Made by a program: the position numbers and the translations under genes. Of a stretch of 64,000 nt of DNA, positions 43,734 through 52,625 are shown piece after piece. Source of the stretch: Bacteroidia bacterium (lineage in GTDB: Bacteria; Bacteroidota; Bacteroidia; Flavobacteriales_D; Sanyastnellaceae); the NCBI GenBank assembly GCA_030427925.1, contig JAUICJ010000006.1:1-64000 (forward strand), written 5' to 3'. Below the pieces are notes generated by a model that was not told the DNA's origin, did no database searches, and worked only from the letters and a program-made list of their open reading frames with translations. Positions within the stretch are counted from its first letter, which is position 1. Each line of letters starts with the position of its first letter.

Positions 43734-45146
43734 ATGCACATTGAGCAGATTTACACGGGATGTTTAGCGCAAGGCGCTTACTACATCGAAAGCAACGGCG
43801 AAGCCGCCATCGTGGATCCCTTGCGCGAAACCAAGGATTACATCGAGAAGGCCGCCAGCCGTGGTGCAAAAATCAAGTACATCCTCGAAACCCACTTCCA
43901 TGCGGATTTCGTTTCGGGACACGTGGACTTGGCCCAGAAGACGGGCGCAAAGATTGTGTACGGTCCGACGGCAACGCCGGAATACGACATCCACTTGGCT
44001 GAGGACGGCGAGGAGCTGAAGCTGGGCGACATCACGTTGAAGGTGCTGCACACGCCCGGTCACACCATGGAGTCGACGTGCTTCCTCCTGCTGGACGAAA
44101 ACGGCAAGGAGCACTCAGTCTTCACCGGGGACACGCTGTTCATCGGGGATGTGGGGCGTCCTGATTTGGCCCAAAAAGCGGCCCACCTCACCCAAGAGCA
44201 GCTCGCTGCCATCCTGTTCCACAGCCTCCGCGACAAGGTCATGACCCTGCCGCACGAGACCATTGTCTACCCCGGTCACGGTGCCGGCTCCGCGTGCGGC
44301 AAGCACATGAGCAGCCAAACCTGGGACACCATCGGCAACCAAATCGCAACCAACTACGCCCTGCGCGCGGACATGACCGAAGCGGAATTCGTGAAGGAAG
44401 TGACGGACGGCTTGCTGCCTCCACCGCAGTACTTCCCGAAGAACGCTGCGATGAATAAGATGGACATCGTTTCCATCGACAACGTGCTCGAGCGCGGAAC
44501 CGTAGCCCTCGATCCGGACACGTTCGAAGCGATGGCGAACCACGAAGGCGCGATGGTCCTCGACACGCGTTCGCAAGAGGACTTCGTCGCGGGTCACGTG
44601 CCCAACTCGATCTTCATCGGCATCGACGGCAGCTTCGCTCCGTGGGTCGGTGCATTGGTGGCGGACTTGAACCAACCGCTCGTTCTCATCGCGCCGGAAG
44701 GCCGCGAGGAAGAGGTGGTGACGCGCTTGTCGCGGGTCGGGTACGACAATACGCTCGGTTACCTCGAAGGCGGCCTCGCTGCTTGGAAGGCGGCGGGCAA
44801 AGAGGTCGGCACCATCGAGCAAGTCACGGCGGAACAAGTTGCGGCAGGCTTCGAAGGCCGGGATTGGGAGTTGCTCGACGTGCGGAAGCCCGGTGAATTT
44901 GAGGCGGAGCACATTGACGGCGCGAACAGCTTGCCCCTCGATTACGTGAACGAAAAGATGGACGCCATCGACCCGAACAAGACCTACTGGGCGCACTGCG
45001 CAGGTGGCTACCGTTCGGTCATCTTCAACTCGATTTTGAAGGCGCGGGGCTTCCACAACGTGGTCGACATCGCGGGCGGTTTCAAGGCCCTCGAGGGGAC
45101 TGCTTTGCCGAAAACGGATTATGTTTGTCCTTCAACCCTGAAGTAA
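43734..45146 (+). CDS. Persulfide dioxygenase-like MBL hydrolase fused to two rhodanese domains, 470 aa
   Basis: Residues 1 to about 245 form an ETHE1/BLH-type metallo-beta-lactamase fold with THFHADFVSGH, HTPGHTMESTCF, FTGDTLFIGDVGRPDL and VYPGHGAGSACGK. This family oxidises glutathione persulfide to sulfite. Rhodanese domain 1 (about 255-350) has VLDTRSQEDFVAGHVP, but its active-site position reads LIAPEGREEE without Cys. Domain 2 (about 365-465) has the catalytic loop YWAHCAGGYRSV. It would move sulfane sulfur and oxidise it; the sulfite formed can leave through the TauE protein. It lies 75 bp after the TauE gene and 6 bp before the YeeE gene. Confidence 0.92.
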   Translation: MHIEQIYTGCLAQGAYYIESNGEAAIVDPLRETKDYIEKAASRGAKIKYILETHFHADFVSGHVDLAQKTGAKIVYGPTATPEYDIHLAEDGEELKLGDITLKVLHTPGHTMESTCFLLLDENGKEHSVFTGDTLFIGDVGRPDLAQKAAHLTQEQLAAILFHSLRDKVMTLPHETIVYPGHGAGSACGKHMSSQTWDTIGNQIATNYALRADMTEAEFVKEVTDGLLPPPQYFPKNAAMNKMDIVSIDNVLERGTVALDPDTFEAMANHEGAMVLDTRSQEDFVAGHVPNSIFIGIDGSFAPWVGALVADLNQPLVLIAPEGREEEVVTRLSRVGYDNTLGYLEGGLAAWKAAGKEVGTIEQVTAEQVAAGFEGRDWELLDVRKPGEFEAEHIDGANSLPLDYVNEKMDAIDPNKTYWAHCAGGYRSVIFNSILKARGFHNVVDIAGGFKALEGTALPKTDYVCPSTLK

Positions 45147-45152
45147 AATTTC

Positions 45153-45710
45153 GTGGAAATATTGACTGCTCCTTGGCCTTGGTACATCACCGGTCCGATC
45201 ATCGCGATCACCATGGCCTCGCTGCTTTTCGCTGGGAAGCGCTTCGGCGTCTCCAGCAACTTTCAGACCCTCTGCACCATCGGCGGTGCAGGGCGCCTTT
45301 CGGACTACTTCAAGATCGACTGGCGCGAACGGAAATGGAACCTGGCATTCGTGCTGGGTTCCATTTTTGGTGGGGCCTTGAGTGGATACGTGATGCGCCC
45401 TGACGTGCACGTGGACCTCGCCGAATCGACCGTTGCGAAAATGAAGGAATGGGGGGTTGAAAATCCGGGCGAAGGGTTGGCTCCTGCCGAAATCTTTGGC
45501 CCTGAAGCGTGGTCCGATCCGTGGGCACTCCTCGTGTTGCTCGCTGGCGGCTTCCTCGTTGGATTCGGTACCCGTTATGCGGACGGATGCACTTCGGGTC
45601 ATGCCATTTCGGGCTTGTGCAGCTTGCAGTTGCCGTCGCTCATCGCCGTGGTCGGTTTCTTCATCGGAGGCCTTTTGGTCACTCAATTTGTCATGCCCTA
45701 CCTCTTTTGA
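45153..45710 (+). CDS. YeeE/YedE-family (TsuA-type) sulfur transporter half, 185 aa
   Basis: A membrane protein of the thiosulfate/sulfur transport family. The start codon is GTG (45153), 6 bp after the upstream stop. Family motifs are ITMASLLFAGKRFGVSSNFQTLC, LGSIFGGALSGYV and the conserved Cys block YADGCTSGHAISGLCSLQLPS; YeeE proteins pass thiosulfate along such Cys residues. It is half the size of full YeeE; the second half is the next gene, 2 bp downstream. Together they would import or move reduced sulfur feeding the dioxygenase/rhodanese enzyme. Confidence 0.9.
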   Translation: MEILTAPWPWYITGPIIAITMASLLFAGKRFGVSSNFQTLCTIGGAGRLSDYFKIDWRERKWNLAFVLGSIFGGALSGYVMRPDVHVDLAESTVAKMKEWGVENPGEGLAPAEIFGPEAWSDPWALLVLLAGGFLVGFGTRYADGCTSGHAISGLCSLQLPSLIAVVGFFIGGLLVTQFVMPYLF

Positions 45711-45712
45711 TC

Positions 45713-46120
45713 ATGTGGAGATTCATACTCATCGGAATGGTGTTCGGGGTCGCATTGACCCAAGGTGAAGTGGTGAGCTGGTACCGCATCACGGAGATGT
45801 TCCAGTTCGACAGCTTTCACATGTACGGGGTGATCGGCTCGGCGGTGGTGGTCGGCGCCCTATTCCTGCAAATCGCTAAAGTGAAGAATTGGCACTCTGC
45901 TGCAGGCAAACCGTTCGACGTGTTCCGCTACGAAGGCAACTGGAAGCGCTACCTGATTGGCGGAACCATCTTCGGGATGGGCTGGGCCGTGACCGGAGCT
46001 TGCCCAGGGCCGATGTTCATCCTGGCGGGGGCGGGAGTTTGGCCGATTTTGGTGGCCATCCTCGGCGGCATTTTGGGAACCCTTGCTTACGCAGCTGTGC
46101 GCAAGCATTTGCCGCACTGA
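45713..46120 (+). CDS. DUF6691/YeeE-like second half of sulfur transporter, 135 aa
   Basis: It starts at ATG 45713 ([20 protein letters not shown]); the open frame upstream lies inside the previous gene. Four hydrophobic segments are visible, and the YeeE-type [21 protein letters not shown] motif carries the conserved Cys. It pairs with the preceding gene as a split YeeE/YedE transporter, an arrangement common in Bacteroidota and Proteobacteria sulfur clusters. It is the last gene of the operon; no clear terminator is seen before the protease gene at 46220. Confidence 0.88.
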   Translation: MWRFILIGMVFGVALTQGEVVSWYRITEMFQFDSFHMYGVIGSAVVVGALFLQIAKVKNWHSAAGKPFDVFRYEGNWKRYLIGGTIFGMGWAVTGACPGPMFILAGAGVWPILVAILGGILGTLAYAAVRKHLPH

Positions 46121-46219
46121 GCTTAGCATTCGTTAGCAAGGGCGTTTGGATTTCTTTGCGCTTTCTCGGCGCAGTTTTTTGCGTGTGAATTGTTCTTTTG
46201 AAGGACAAATTCAACGCAC

Positions 46220-47428
46220 ATGAAAACCCTCCTTTCGGCTTTTTTCGGAGCGCTCATTGGCGGCGGCCTCATTTGGGCCGCCGTTGCGCTGCCGGTCTTG
46301 CGTCAAGAAGCGAACGACGCGCAGGAATTCGTTTCGGTGAATTGGGTTCCCGATCGCGCATCGAGCCCGGCTGCTGCCCCCTTGCCCGTGGTGTCGGCGC
46401 CCGCTCCCGTGGTGGATTTGCGCCAAGCAGCGCGAGAAAGCGTGCATGCAGTGGTGCACGTGAAGACGGTGTCGCGTGCGGCGGTGCCCTACAATCCTTG
46501 GATGGACTTTTGGGGCATTCCCAATTCGCCCCGCATCCGCCAAGGTTCGGGTTCCGGGGTCATCATCGATTCCCAAGGGTTCATCTTGACCAACAACCAC
46601 GTCATCGACGGAGCCGACCACATCGAAGTCAGCCTGAACGACCGCCGTTCGTTCGAGGCGGAAGTGGTGGGCACGGATCCGGGCACGGACTTGGCGGTGC
46701 TGCGCATTGCACAGGTGGACGACCTGCCTTCTCTGCAATTCGGATCGTCCGACGACTTGGAAATCGGGGAATGGGTGCTGGCGGTGGGGAACCCCTTCGA
46801 TTTGACCTCGACCGTCACCGCAGGCATCGTTTCGGCGAAGGCGCGCAACCTGCAGCTCCTTCGACCGGATTACCGCAACGACGTGTTCCCAGTCGAGTCG
46901 TTCATCCAAACCGATGCCGCCGTCAATCCCGGCAATTCAGGAGGGGCTTTGGTGAACGCTTCGGGGCAACTCGTGGGCATCAACACGGCGATTGCTTCCC
47001 AAACCGGCAGCTACGCCGGATACGCCTTCGCCGTGCCTGCATCCATCGCACGCAAGGTCAGCAGCGACCTGATAGCCTATGGACGGGTGCAACGGGCCTT
47101 CATCGGAATATCGGGAGCGGGCGTCACGCCGGAGTTGGCGGAAGAAATGGGACTGGATGCGGTGCAGGGGGTTTGGATTCACAGCTTGAGTGCAGGAGGA
47201 GGTGCGGAAGACGCCGGCATTGAGCCAGGGGACGTCCTGATTCGGATCAATGGGCAGGCCGTCAACTCGATTTCGGAACTGCAGGAGGAGGTCGCCCGCC
47301 ACGACCCCGGCGATACGGTACTGGTTGAAATCCAAGGTCATGACCGCCCCATTCAGGTTCAGTTGCGGGACGTTCATGGGGGCACCGAAGTGAAAGACCG
47401 CCTGCAATGGAATCGCGAGCACACCTGA
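46220..47428 (+). CDS. DegP/HtrA-type serine protease with one PDZ domain, 402 aa
   Basis: An envelope quality-control protease. An N-terminal signal or anchor (LLSAFFGALIGGGLIWAAVAL) precedes a Pro/Ala-rich linker. The chymotrypsin-fold domain carries the triad H127 (LTNNHVIDGA), D157 (GTDLAVL) and S240 (NPGNSGGAL). A single PDZ domain (about 300-395) follows with GVWIHSLSAGGGAEDAGIEPGDVLIRIN. One PDZ makes it DegS-like in layout, though Bacteroidota Do-family enzymes vary. It is complete. Confidence 0.93.
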   Translation: MKTLLSAFFGALIGGGLIWAAVALPVLRQEANDAQEFVSVNWVPDRASSPAAAPLPVVSAPAPVVDLRQAARESVHAVVHVKTVSRAAVPYNPWMDFWGIPNSPRIRQGSGSGVIIDSQGFILTNNHVIDGADHIEVSLNDRRSFEAEVVGTDPGTDLAVLRIAQVDDLPSLQFGSSDDLEIGEWVLAVGNPFDLTSTVTAGIVSAKARNLQLLRPDYRNDVFPVESFIQTDAAVNPGNSGGALVNASGQLVGINTAIASQTGSYAGYAFAVPASIARKVSSDLIAYGRVQRAFIGISGAGVTPELAEEMGLDAVQGVWIHSLSAGGGAEDAGIEPGDVLIRINGQAVNSISELQEEVARHDPGDTVLVEIQGHDRPIQVQLRDVHGGTEVKDRLQWNREHT

Positions 47429-47454
47429 GCGCAACCCCTCGCCCGTTCCGTCCG

Positions 47455-47462
47455 TATCTTAG
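47455..47462 (+). promoter_or_regulatory. -7-like box (TATCTTAG) 6 nt before ATG 47469
   Basis: One mismatch to TAnnTTTG; the spacer CCCAGC leads into the start codon. Confidence 0.45.
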
Positions 47463-47468
47463 CCCAGC

Positions 47469-48227
47469 ATGAAACATTTGGTACGTAACATGGCCCCGAT
47501 GATTTGGGCAGCGGTGCTGGCAACCAGCTGGCAAGGATGTGGCGAGGGTTCGGCCACGTCATCGGCGGGAAACGATGCTGTCGTCCCCGAAACCACCGGC
47601 AGCGTGGTGACCGCGAACACCCCGGTCACCATCACGCAAGCTCCGGCTGCAGCGCTGTTTTTGGAGCAAGAACAGGTCGATGAAATCCTGGACGATTTGG
47701 ACAGCTACTTCACCGCCCAAAACCAAGGCGACTGGGATGCGATCCTTGATTTCTATCCCCTTCATCGCTCCCCGATGGATTCCACCACCCGGGCCACAAC
47801 GATTGAAGGCATGAACACTTGGTGGGAAAAGGGCCTGCGCAACCAAACCGAGCTGGCCGACCTCCTGTACGCTTCCACCCCGTATCGGGATGGCGATCAG
47901 GACGTGGTCCTCTTGAATCTGGACCTCCTTCACCGCGTCATTTTCATCGATTTTGAAGGGAACCCTTCGGGCATGAAAGGCATGGTCGAATCCAATTATG
48001 GAAAAGGCAATGCCCAATTCTTCTCGGAAGAAGGAGACCCGAAGGTGGAGTATTGGGAAGTCCGAGGGGACAACCGGTTGTGGGCGGTCAAGGAAGTGGG
48101 CAGTGACCACTGGTGTTTTCTCCCTGCGAACTTCAATGAGCGCGGCGGCGGGCAGTTCATGACGGTGGATGCGATGACGACCTTGTTGCGGCACCGCAGC
48201 GAAAACGACCCCAACCGACTGCGTTAA
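47469..48227 (+). CDS. Putative lipoprotein, unknown function, 252 aa
   Basis: The N-terminus has a hydrophobic segment ending in a possible lipobox (ATSWQGC, Cys near residue 24) and a Ser/Thr/Val-rich linker (about 28-60). The remaining part begins with FLEQEQVDEILDDLDSYFTAQNQGDWDAILDFY. The helix-plus-strand pattern, with A.N.GDW..IL.FY, resembles NTF2/SnoaL-like proteins; this is weak evidence. No catalytic motif is clear. Its stop is 1 bp before the amidinotransferase gene, so the two are probably cotranscribed. Confidence 0.7.
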   Translation: MKHLVRNMAPMIWAAVLATSWQGCGEGSATSSAGNDAVVPETTGSVVTANTPVTITQAPAAALFLEQEQVDEILDDLDSYFTAQNQGDWDAILDFYPLHRSPMDSTTRATTIEGMNTWWEKGLRNQTELADLLYASTPYRDGDQDVVLLNLDLLHRVIFIDFEGNPSGMKGMVESNYGKGNAQFFSEEGDPKVEYWEVRGDNRLWAVKEVGSDHWCFLPANFNERGGGQFMTVDAMTTLLRHRSENDPNRLR

Positions 48228-48228
48228 C

Positions 48229-49155
48229 ATGAAGGCGTCATTGCCCGTGCCCTGGCACATTCGGGATGAGTGGGCGCCCTTGGAAGCGGTCATGGTCGGC
48301 ATCGGCCGGGGCATGGGCGGAGTGCCTTCCATCGAGGAGACCTACGATCCCAAATCCCGTGAACACGTTCTCGCTGGCACCTACCCCACCGAGGAGGATG
48401 TAATCCGCGAACTGGATGGGCTGGCGGAATTGTTGGACAAGGAGGACGTGCTCGTGTTGCGTCCGGACGCGTTGGGCATCAACCAGGTGTTTACGCGCGA
48501 CATCGGCATCGTCATCGGCAATGAGTTCATCATGACGCACATGGTGGAGGACCGGCGGCCGGAACAGCAAGGGCTGAACACCATGCTGCACCGCAATCCG
48601 GGACGGGTGTTGCATCCACCGGCCACCGTTCGGATGGAAGGCGGCGACGTGATGCCGATGAATGGAAGGCTTTGGGTGGGCTACTCAGGGCCTCAGGACT
48701 TCGAACAGTTCACGACGGCGCGCACGAATGCCGCCGCGTTGGATTGGCTTCAAGCGGAGTTTCCGGCCTGGGAGGTGCGCGGATTTGAATTGGCCAAATC
48801 CGATACCGATCCGCGTCGCAATGCCCTTCATTTGGACTGCTGCTTCTCCCCGCTCGGGCTCGGCCACGCCATCTTCCACCCTGCGGGACTGAAGCACGCG
48901 GAAGACGTGGAGTTCATTCGGCAGCACTACCCGGGCGGCAACCGGCTTGAAGTGACGGCCGAAGAAATGTACCACATGCACTGCAACCTGTTTTCTGTGG
49001 CGCCCGATGTGGTCGTTTCTGGACTCGGATTCAATCGGGTGAACGCGCAGTTGCGCGAATGGGGATACCGGGTTTTGGAACTGCCTTACCACGAAACGGC
49101 GAAAATGGAAGGACTGCTTCGCTGCACCACGCTTCCGCTTCGCAGAACCCCTTAA
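48229..49155 (+). CDS. Arginine deiminase/amidinotransferase-superfamily protein, 308 aa
   Basis: A pentein-fold enzyme of the guanidino-group-modifying superfamily (arginine deiminase, DDAH, amidinotransferase). Motifs are WAPLEAVMVGIGRGM (substrate strand), VFTRDIGIVIGNEFI, RMEGGDVMP, NALHLDCCFSPLGLGHAIF (Asp/His region) and the catalytic Cys C299 in LLRCTTLPLRR. It likely acts on arginine or a derivative, releasing citrulline; the exact substrate is not fixed by sequence. The neighbouring citrulline hydrolase supports an arginine route. It follows the lipoprotein gene by 1 bp. Confidence 0.87.
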   Translation: MKASLPVPWHIRDEWAPLEAVMVGIGRGMGGVPSIEETYDPKSREHVLAGTYPTEEDVIRELDGLAELLDKEDVLVLRPDALGINQVFTRDIGIVIGNEFIMTHMVEDRRPEQQGLNTMLHRNPGRVLHPPATVRMEGGDVMPMNGRLWVGYSGPQDFEQFTTARTNAAALDWLQAEFPAWEVRGFELAKSDTDPRRNALHLDCCFSPLGLGHAIFHPAGLKHAEDVEFIRQHYPGGNRLEVTAEEMYHMHCNLFSVAPDVVVSGLGFNRVNAQLREWGYRVLELPYHETAKMEGLLRCTTLPLRRTP

Positions 49156-49160
49156 CTTCG
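49153..49160 (+). promoter_or_regulatory. -7-like box (TAACTTCG) before ctlX
   Basis: One mismatch to TAnnTTTG; it overlaps the stop codon of the preceding gene and lies about 20 nt before the ATG at 49180. Confidence 0.4.
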
Positions 49161-49179
49161 CGGCGCAATAGCGCTGACG

Positions 49180-50118
49180 ATGCAATCCACTTCTCATTTG
49201 GTGATGATCCGCCCAGCCACGTTCCGGAAGAACGAGGAAACGGCGACGAACAATTTGTACCAACGCGAACTCGCAGGCCTCTCGGCGGCCGAAGTGCTCG
49301 ATCTGGCCTTGGATGAGTTCGATGGATTCGTGGCGGCTTTGGAGGCTGCAGGCGTTCAAGTCGACGTGGTGGAGGCCGATCCAGAGGTGGATGCGCCCGA
49401 CGCGTTGTTTCCGAACAACTGGATCAGTTTCCATGAAGACGGTCGGGTGGGCTTGTACCCGATGTTCGCTCCGAATCGCCGGTTGGAGCGCCGAGAAGAC
49501 GTGGTGTTTGATCTCGAGCTGCGCGGATTTGGGGTCAAAGAGGTGGTGGACTTCACGGAGTTTGAGGGGCATGGCGTGTTCCTCGAAGGGACAGGTAGCC
49601 TCGTCCTCGATCGGGTCAATCGACGCGCCTATGCCGCGCTTTCTGGACGGACCCACCTCGATGGGCTTCGGGCGTTTTGCGAGGCGTTCGATTACGAAGG
49701 CATTCCATTCACGGCGAACCAAACCGGCCCCACCGGTCGGACGCCGATTTACCACACGAACGTGATGATGAGCGTGGGCACCGCGTTTGCTGCCGTTTGC
49801 CTCGACTGCATCGACGACGTGGATGAGCGCGAGATGGTGCGCGAAGCCCTCGAAGCGGATGGGAAGGAAATCGTTGAGTTGTCCGAAGACCAAATCAACC
49901 AGTTCGCGGGCAACATGCTTGAAATCCAATCGACCGAGGGCGCGCCCCTCATCGCGCTGAGCAGCCAAGCATTCAACGCATTGACTCCCGATCAGCGGTC
50001 GGTGCTGGAGCGGCATGGCCGCTTGGTACACGCTCCCCTTGAGACCATTGAAACCTGTGGCGGCGGCAGCGCCCGCTGCATGCTCGCTGAGAATTTCCTG
50101 CCCCGCCTCACGGCCTAA
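49180..50118 (+). CDS. ctlX: Citrulline utilisation hydrolase CtlX, 312 aa
   Basis: A pentein hydrolase; the characterised Francisella CtlX converts citrulline to ornithine. Family features are DALFPNNWISFHEDGRVGLYP, GTGSLVLDRVNRRAYAALS, YHTNVMMSVGTAFAAVCLD and the catalytic Cys C293 in ETCGGGSARCMLAE. Length is typical. It sits 24 bp after the arginine-deiminase-like gene and 10 bp before argS, so three consecutive genes deal with arginine or its products. Confidence 0.92.
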   Translation: MQSTSHLVMIRPATFRKNEETATNNLYQRELAGLSAAEVLDLALDEFDGFVAALEAAGVQVDVVEADPEVDAPDALFPNNWISFHEDGRVGLYPMFAPNRRLERREDVVFDLELRGFGVKEVVDFTEFEGHGVFLEGTGSLVLDRVNRRAYAALSGRTHLDGLRAFCEAFDYEGIPFTANQTGPTGRTPIYHTNVMMSVGTAFAAVCLDCIDDVDEREMVREALEADGKEIVELSEDQINQFAGNMLEIQSTEGAPLIALSSQAFNALTPDQRSVLERHGRLVHAPLETIETCGGGSARCMLAENFLPRLTA

Positions 50119-50128
50119 CCCCTTGACC

Positions 50129-51919
50129 ATGACCACCGACTTGCACCTCCAACACCTCGTTTCCGAGGCCGTTCAAGCGTGTTTCTCCGCTGAAGTGGCC
50201 CCGGCCGACATCCAAATTCAACAAACCCGGAAGGAATTCGAAGGGGACCGCACGATCGTGGTGTTCCCCCTGACCCGCGTTTCAAAACTCGCTCCGCCGG
50301 CCACTGCGGAAGCGCTTGGTGCGCATTTGGTGGAACACGCTCCGGTCGTCGTGGCGTTTCAGGTGGTGAAGGGGTTCTTGAACTTGACGTTGGCGACGAG
50401 CCATTGGTTGACGGAGGTGAACAAGGCGTTGGGCGATGAGCGGTTTGGCCTTCAACCGGCCGGCAGCAAGCCCCAAGTCCTTGTGGAATATTCTTCGCCC
50501 AACACGAACAAACCGCTGCACCTCGGCCACCTGCGGAACAACTTCCTCGGGTACGCGGTGTCGCGCATTCTCGAAGCAAATGGGCATCCAGTCGTGAAGG
50601 CCCAAATCATCAACGACCGCGGCATCCACATCTGCAAGTCGATGGTGGCCTGGCAGCACTTTGCGAACGGGGAAACGCCCGCATCCAGCGGGTTGAAAGG
50701 GGACAAATTGGTGGGCAAGTACTACGTCCTGTTCGACCAAGAGCACCGTCGCCAAACGGAGGAACGGAAAGCCGCTGGCATCCCGGAAGATGAGGCGAAG
50801 AATGATGCGCCCATCTTGGTTGAGGCTCGGGAAATGCTGAAAGCCTGGGAGGCCGGGGATGCCGAAGTGATGGCCTTGTGGAAAACGATGAACGAATGGG
50901 TTTACGAGGGATTTGGCGCGACTTATGCGGAGATGGGGGTATCATTCGATCAGCTGTACTACGAGTCGGAAACGTATTTGCTGGGCAAATCGGTGGTCGA
51001 AGAAGGGCTTGAGCGCGGGGTGTTTTTTAAGAAGGAGAACGGGAGTGTTTGGATCGATTTGACGGAAGATGGGCTCGACGAAAAGTTGTTGCTGCGGGCC
51101 GATGGCACGTCGGTCTACATGACGCAGGACATCGGTACGGCCATCCAGCGTTTTCGGGACTTCCCGGATTTGGACCGCCAAGTCTATACGGTGGGGAACG
51201 AACAGGAATACCACTTCAAGGTGCTGTTCCTCATTTTGAAGAAGCTGGGATTTGAACAGGCAGCGCGCAATTTCCACTTGAGTTACGGGATGGTGGAATT
51301 GCCCGACGGGAAGATGAAGTCGCGGGAAGGGCGCGTGGTCGATGCGGATGACTTGTTGGAGGAGATGGCGTCAACGGCTGCCGAAATGGCGCAGGAACGC
51401 GGGCGCATCGAAGAATTGTCGAAAGCGGAACGTGAGGAGTTGTTCAAGCGCGTGGGGTATGGGGCGTTGAAGTACTTCCTTTTGAAGGTTTCGCCAGTCA
51501 AGGGCATGCAATTCGATCCGGAGGCATCGATTGACTTTTTGGGCAATACGGGGCCTTTCATTCAGTTCAACTTCGTTCGCGCGTTGAGCATGTTGCGCCG
51601 GGCGGGCAGCGATTTGGAAGGCAATTGGTCGGTCGATCCGGGCACTTCCATTGACAAAGAGGAGGTGCTGCTCATCCAAAAAGCCATCGAATTGCCTGCG
51701 GTCATTGCGGAATGTGCGGCGTCATACGACCCTTCCCATTTGGCCAATTATTGCTACGATTTGACCAAATCCTACTCGTCCTGGTACAACAACCACCCCG
51801 TGCTGAACGAGGAAAATGAGGCCATCCGCACCACGCGGCTCGCGTTGAGTGCCTTGTGCGCGCGCAACCTCCGGACGGGAATGGGCCTGTTGGGCATTGA
51901 CATGCCCGACCGCATGTGA
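50129..51919 (+). CDS. argS: Arginyl-tRNA synthetase, 596 aa
   Basis: It charges tRNA-Arg. I start at ATG 50129; the earlier open frame is inside ctlX. An N-terminal Add-1 domain precedes the class I catalytic core, with YSSPNTNKPLHLGHLRNN (HIGH-type HLGH) and the KMSKS counterpart in LPDGKMKSREGRVVDADD. The anticodon-binding DALR domain closes with SALCARNLRTGMGLLGIDMPDRM. Length is typical. It is convergent with the 137-aa gene, with 4 bp between stops. Confidence 0.95.
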   Translation: MTTDLHLQHLVSEAVQACFSAEVAPADIQIQQTRKEFEGDRTIVVFPLTRVSKLAPPATAEALGAHLVEHAPVVVAFQVVKGFLNLTLATSHWLTEVNKALGDERFGLQPAGSKPQVLVEYSSPNTNKPLHLGHLRNNFLGYAVSRILEANGHPVVKAQIINDRGIHICKSMVAWQHFANGETPASSGLKGDKLVGKYYVLFDQEHRRQTEERKAAGIPEDEAKNDAPILVEAREMLKAWEAGDAEVMALWKTMNEWVYEGFGATYAEMGVSFDQLYYESETYLLGKSVVEEGLERGVFFKKENGSVWIDLTEDGLDEKLLLRADGTSVYMTQDIGTAIQRFRDFPDLDRQVYTVGNEQEYHFKVLFLILKKLGFEQAARNFHLSYGMVELPDGKMKSREGRVVDADDLLEEMASTAAEMAQERGRIEELSKAEREELFKRVGYGALKYFLLKVSPVKGMQFDPEASIDFLGNTGPFIQFNFVRALSMLRRAGSDLEGNWSVDPGTSIDKEEVLLIQKAIELPAVIAECAASYDPSHLANYCYDLTKSYSSWYNNHPVLNEENEAIRTTRLALSALCARNLRTGMGLLGIDMPDRM

Positions 51920-51923
51920 TGGG

Positions 51924-52337
51924 TCAAGGCAGCTGAACGAATCGCTGCAAAACTTGATGTGGCGTGACCAACCGGTAACTGTTCCGTCCTGAACGCTTCC
52001 CTGTCAAATCAAATTCAATGGTGTGTTCACCGGGCTCCATCGTTCGGGTCCACATGGCGGTGGTCTGGCCATCGGGGTGTTCCCACATGCATGTGACCTC
52101 GACGACATCGGGAATGCGCAGTTGAACGAACAGGGCATCCCCGCGGCGCTCGTCCCGGTCGGACGCGAATTCCGTGTACATGCCCTGCGTCTCATGCTTG
52201 CGCACCGCAGCAGCCATTCGCTTCATCAGGATGTAGATCAACAGGGCAATCAAGGCCACCAAGAGGACCCAGCTCAAGTCACTCAGGTTCTCGGTTAACC
52301 AACTGGCCTCTTGTTGCAATCGAAGCCGGGAAGTCAT
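51924..52337 (-). CDS. Small single-pass membrane protein, 137 aa
   Basis: I do not recognise the family. Residues about 18-38 form one transmembrane helix (LSDLSWVLLVALIALLIYIL), followed by a basic turn (MKRMAAAVRKHE). The C-terminal 85 or so residues look like a beta-rich soluble domain (VQLRIPDVVEVTCMWEH, HTIEFDLTGKRSG). Its ATG overlaps the end of the DUF493 gene by 4 bp, so the two form a small operon. Confidence 0.7.
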   Translation of the reverse strand: MTSRLRLQQEASWLTENLSDLSWVLLVALIALLIYILMKRMAAAVRKHETQGMYTEFASDRDERRGDALFVQLRIPDVVEVTCMWEHPDGQTTAMWTRTMEPGEHTIEFDLTGKRSGRNSYRLVTPHQVLQRFVQLP

Positions 52338-52621
52338 AGGCTCATGATGCCTTGGATTTGGCCTGCAGCTTCATAGCGCAAAAAGACGTGCTCAGCGCTA
52401 GGCAGGACCTCCCGAATGGTGAAAGAAATGTAGTTCCCATTCCGCGAATGGCGCTCTGAAACCTCCGCCCCTACCCCGAAGTGCGCTTTCAACTCAGCAA
52501 TGCGCGCTGGATCATTGGGCAAAACGAACTTGAAGGTGAAGGCGCTGGGCCAATCGTGAAACGCATCCAATTGTTTACGCAACCGCTCTCGTCGCTCTTC
52601 TGGGGTTTCTTCCTTGTTCAT
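52334..52621 (-). CDS. DUF493 (YbeD-like) protein, 95 aa
   Basis: A small cytoplasmic ferredoxin-like-fold protein related to E. coli YbeD. AFHDWPSAFTFKFVLPN at the start of the fold and the alternating GNYISFTIREVLPSAEHVFLRYE match DUF493. Function is unsettled; an allosteric-regulator-like fold is known for the family. Its promoter box TAATTTTG ends 4 nt before the ATG. Confidence 0.82.
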   Translation of the reverse strand: MNKEETPEERRERLRKQLDAFHDWPSAFTFKFVLPNDPARIAELKAHFGVGAEVSERHSRNGNYISFTIREVLPSAEHVFLRYEAAGQIQGIMSL

Positions 52622-52625
52622 AGTG

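Noticed and set aside
48685-50136. 483-codon minus-strand frame over the amidinotransferase and ctlX genes
   Set aside because: Antisense shadow; both plus-strand genes have catalytic Cys motifs and correct lengths.
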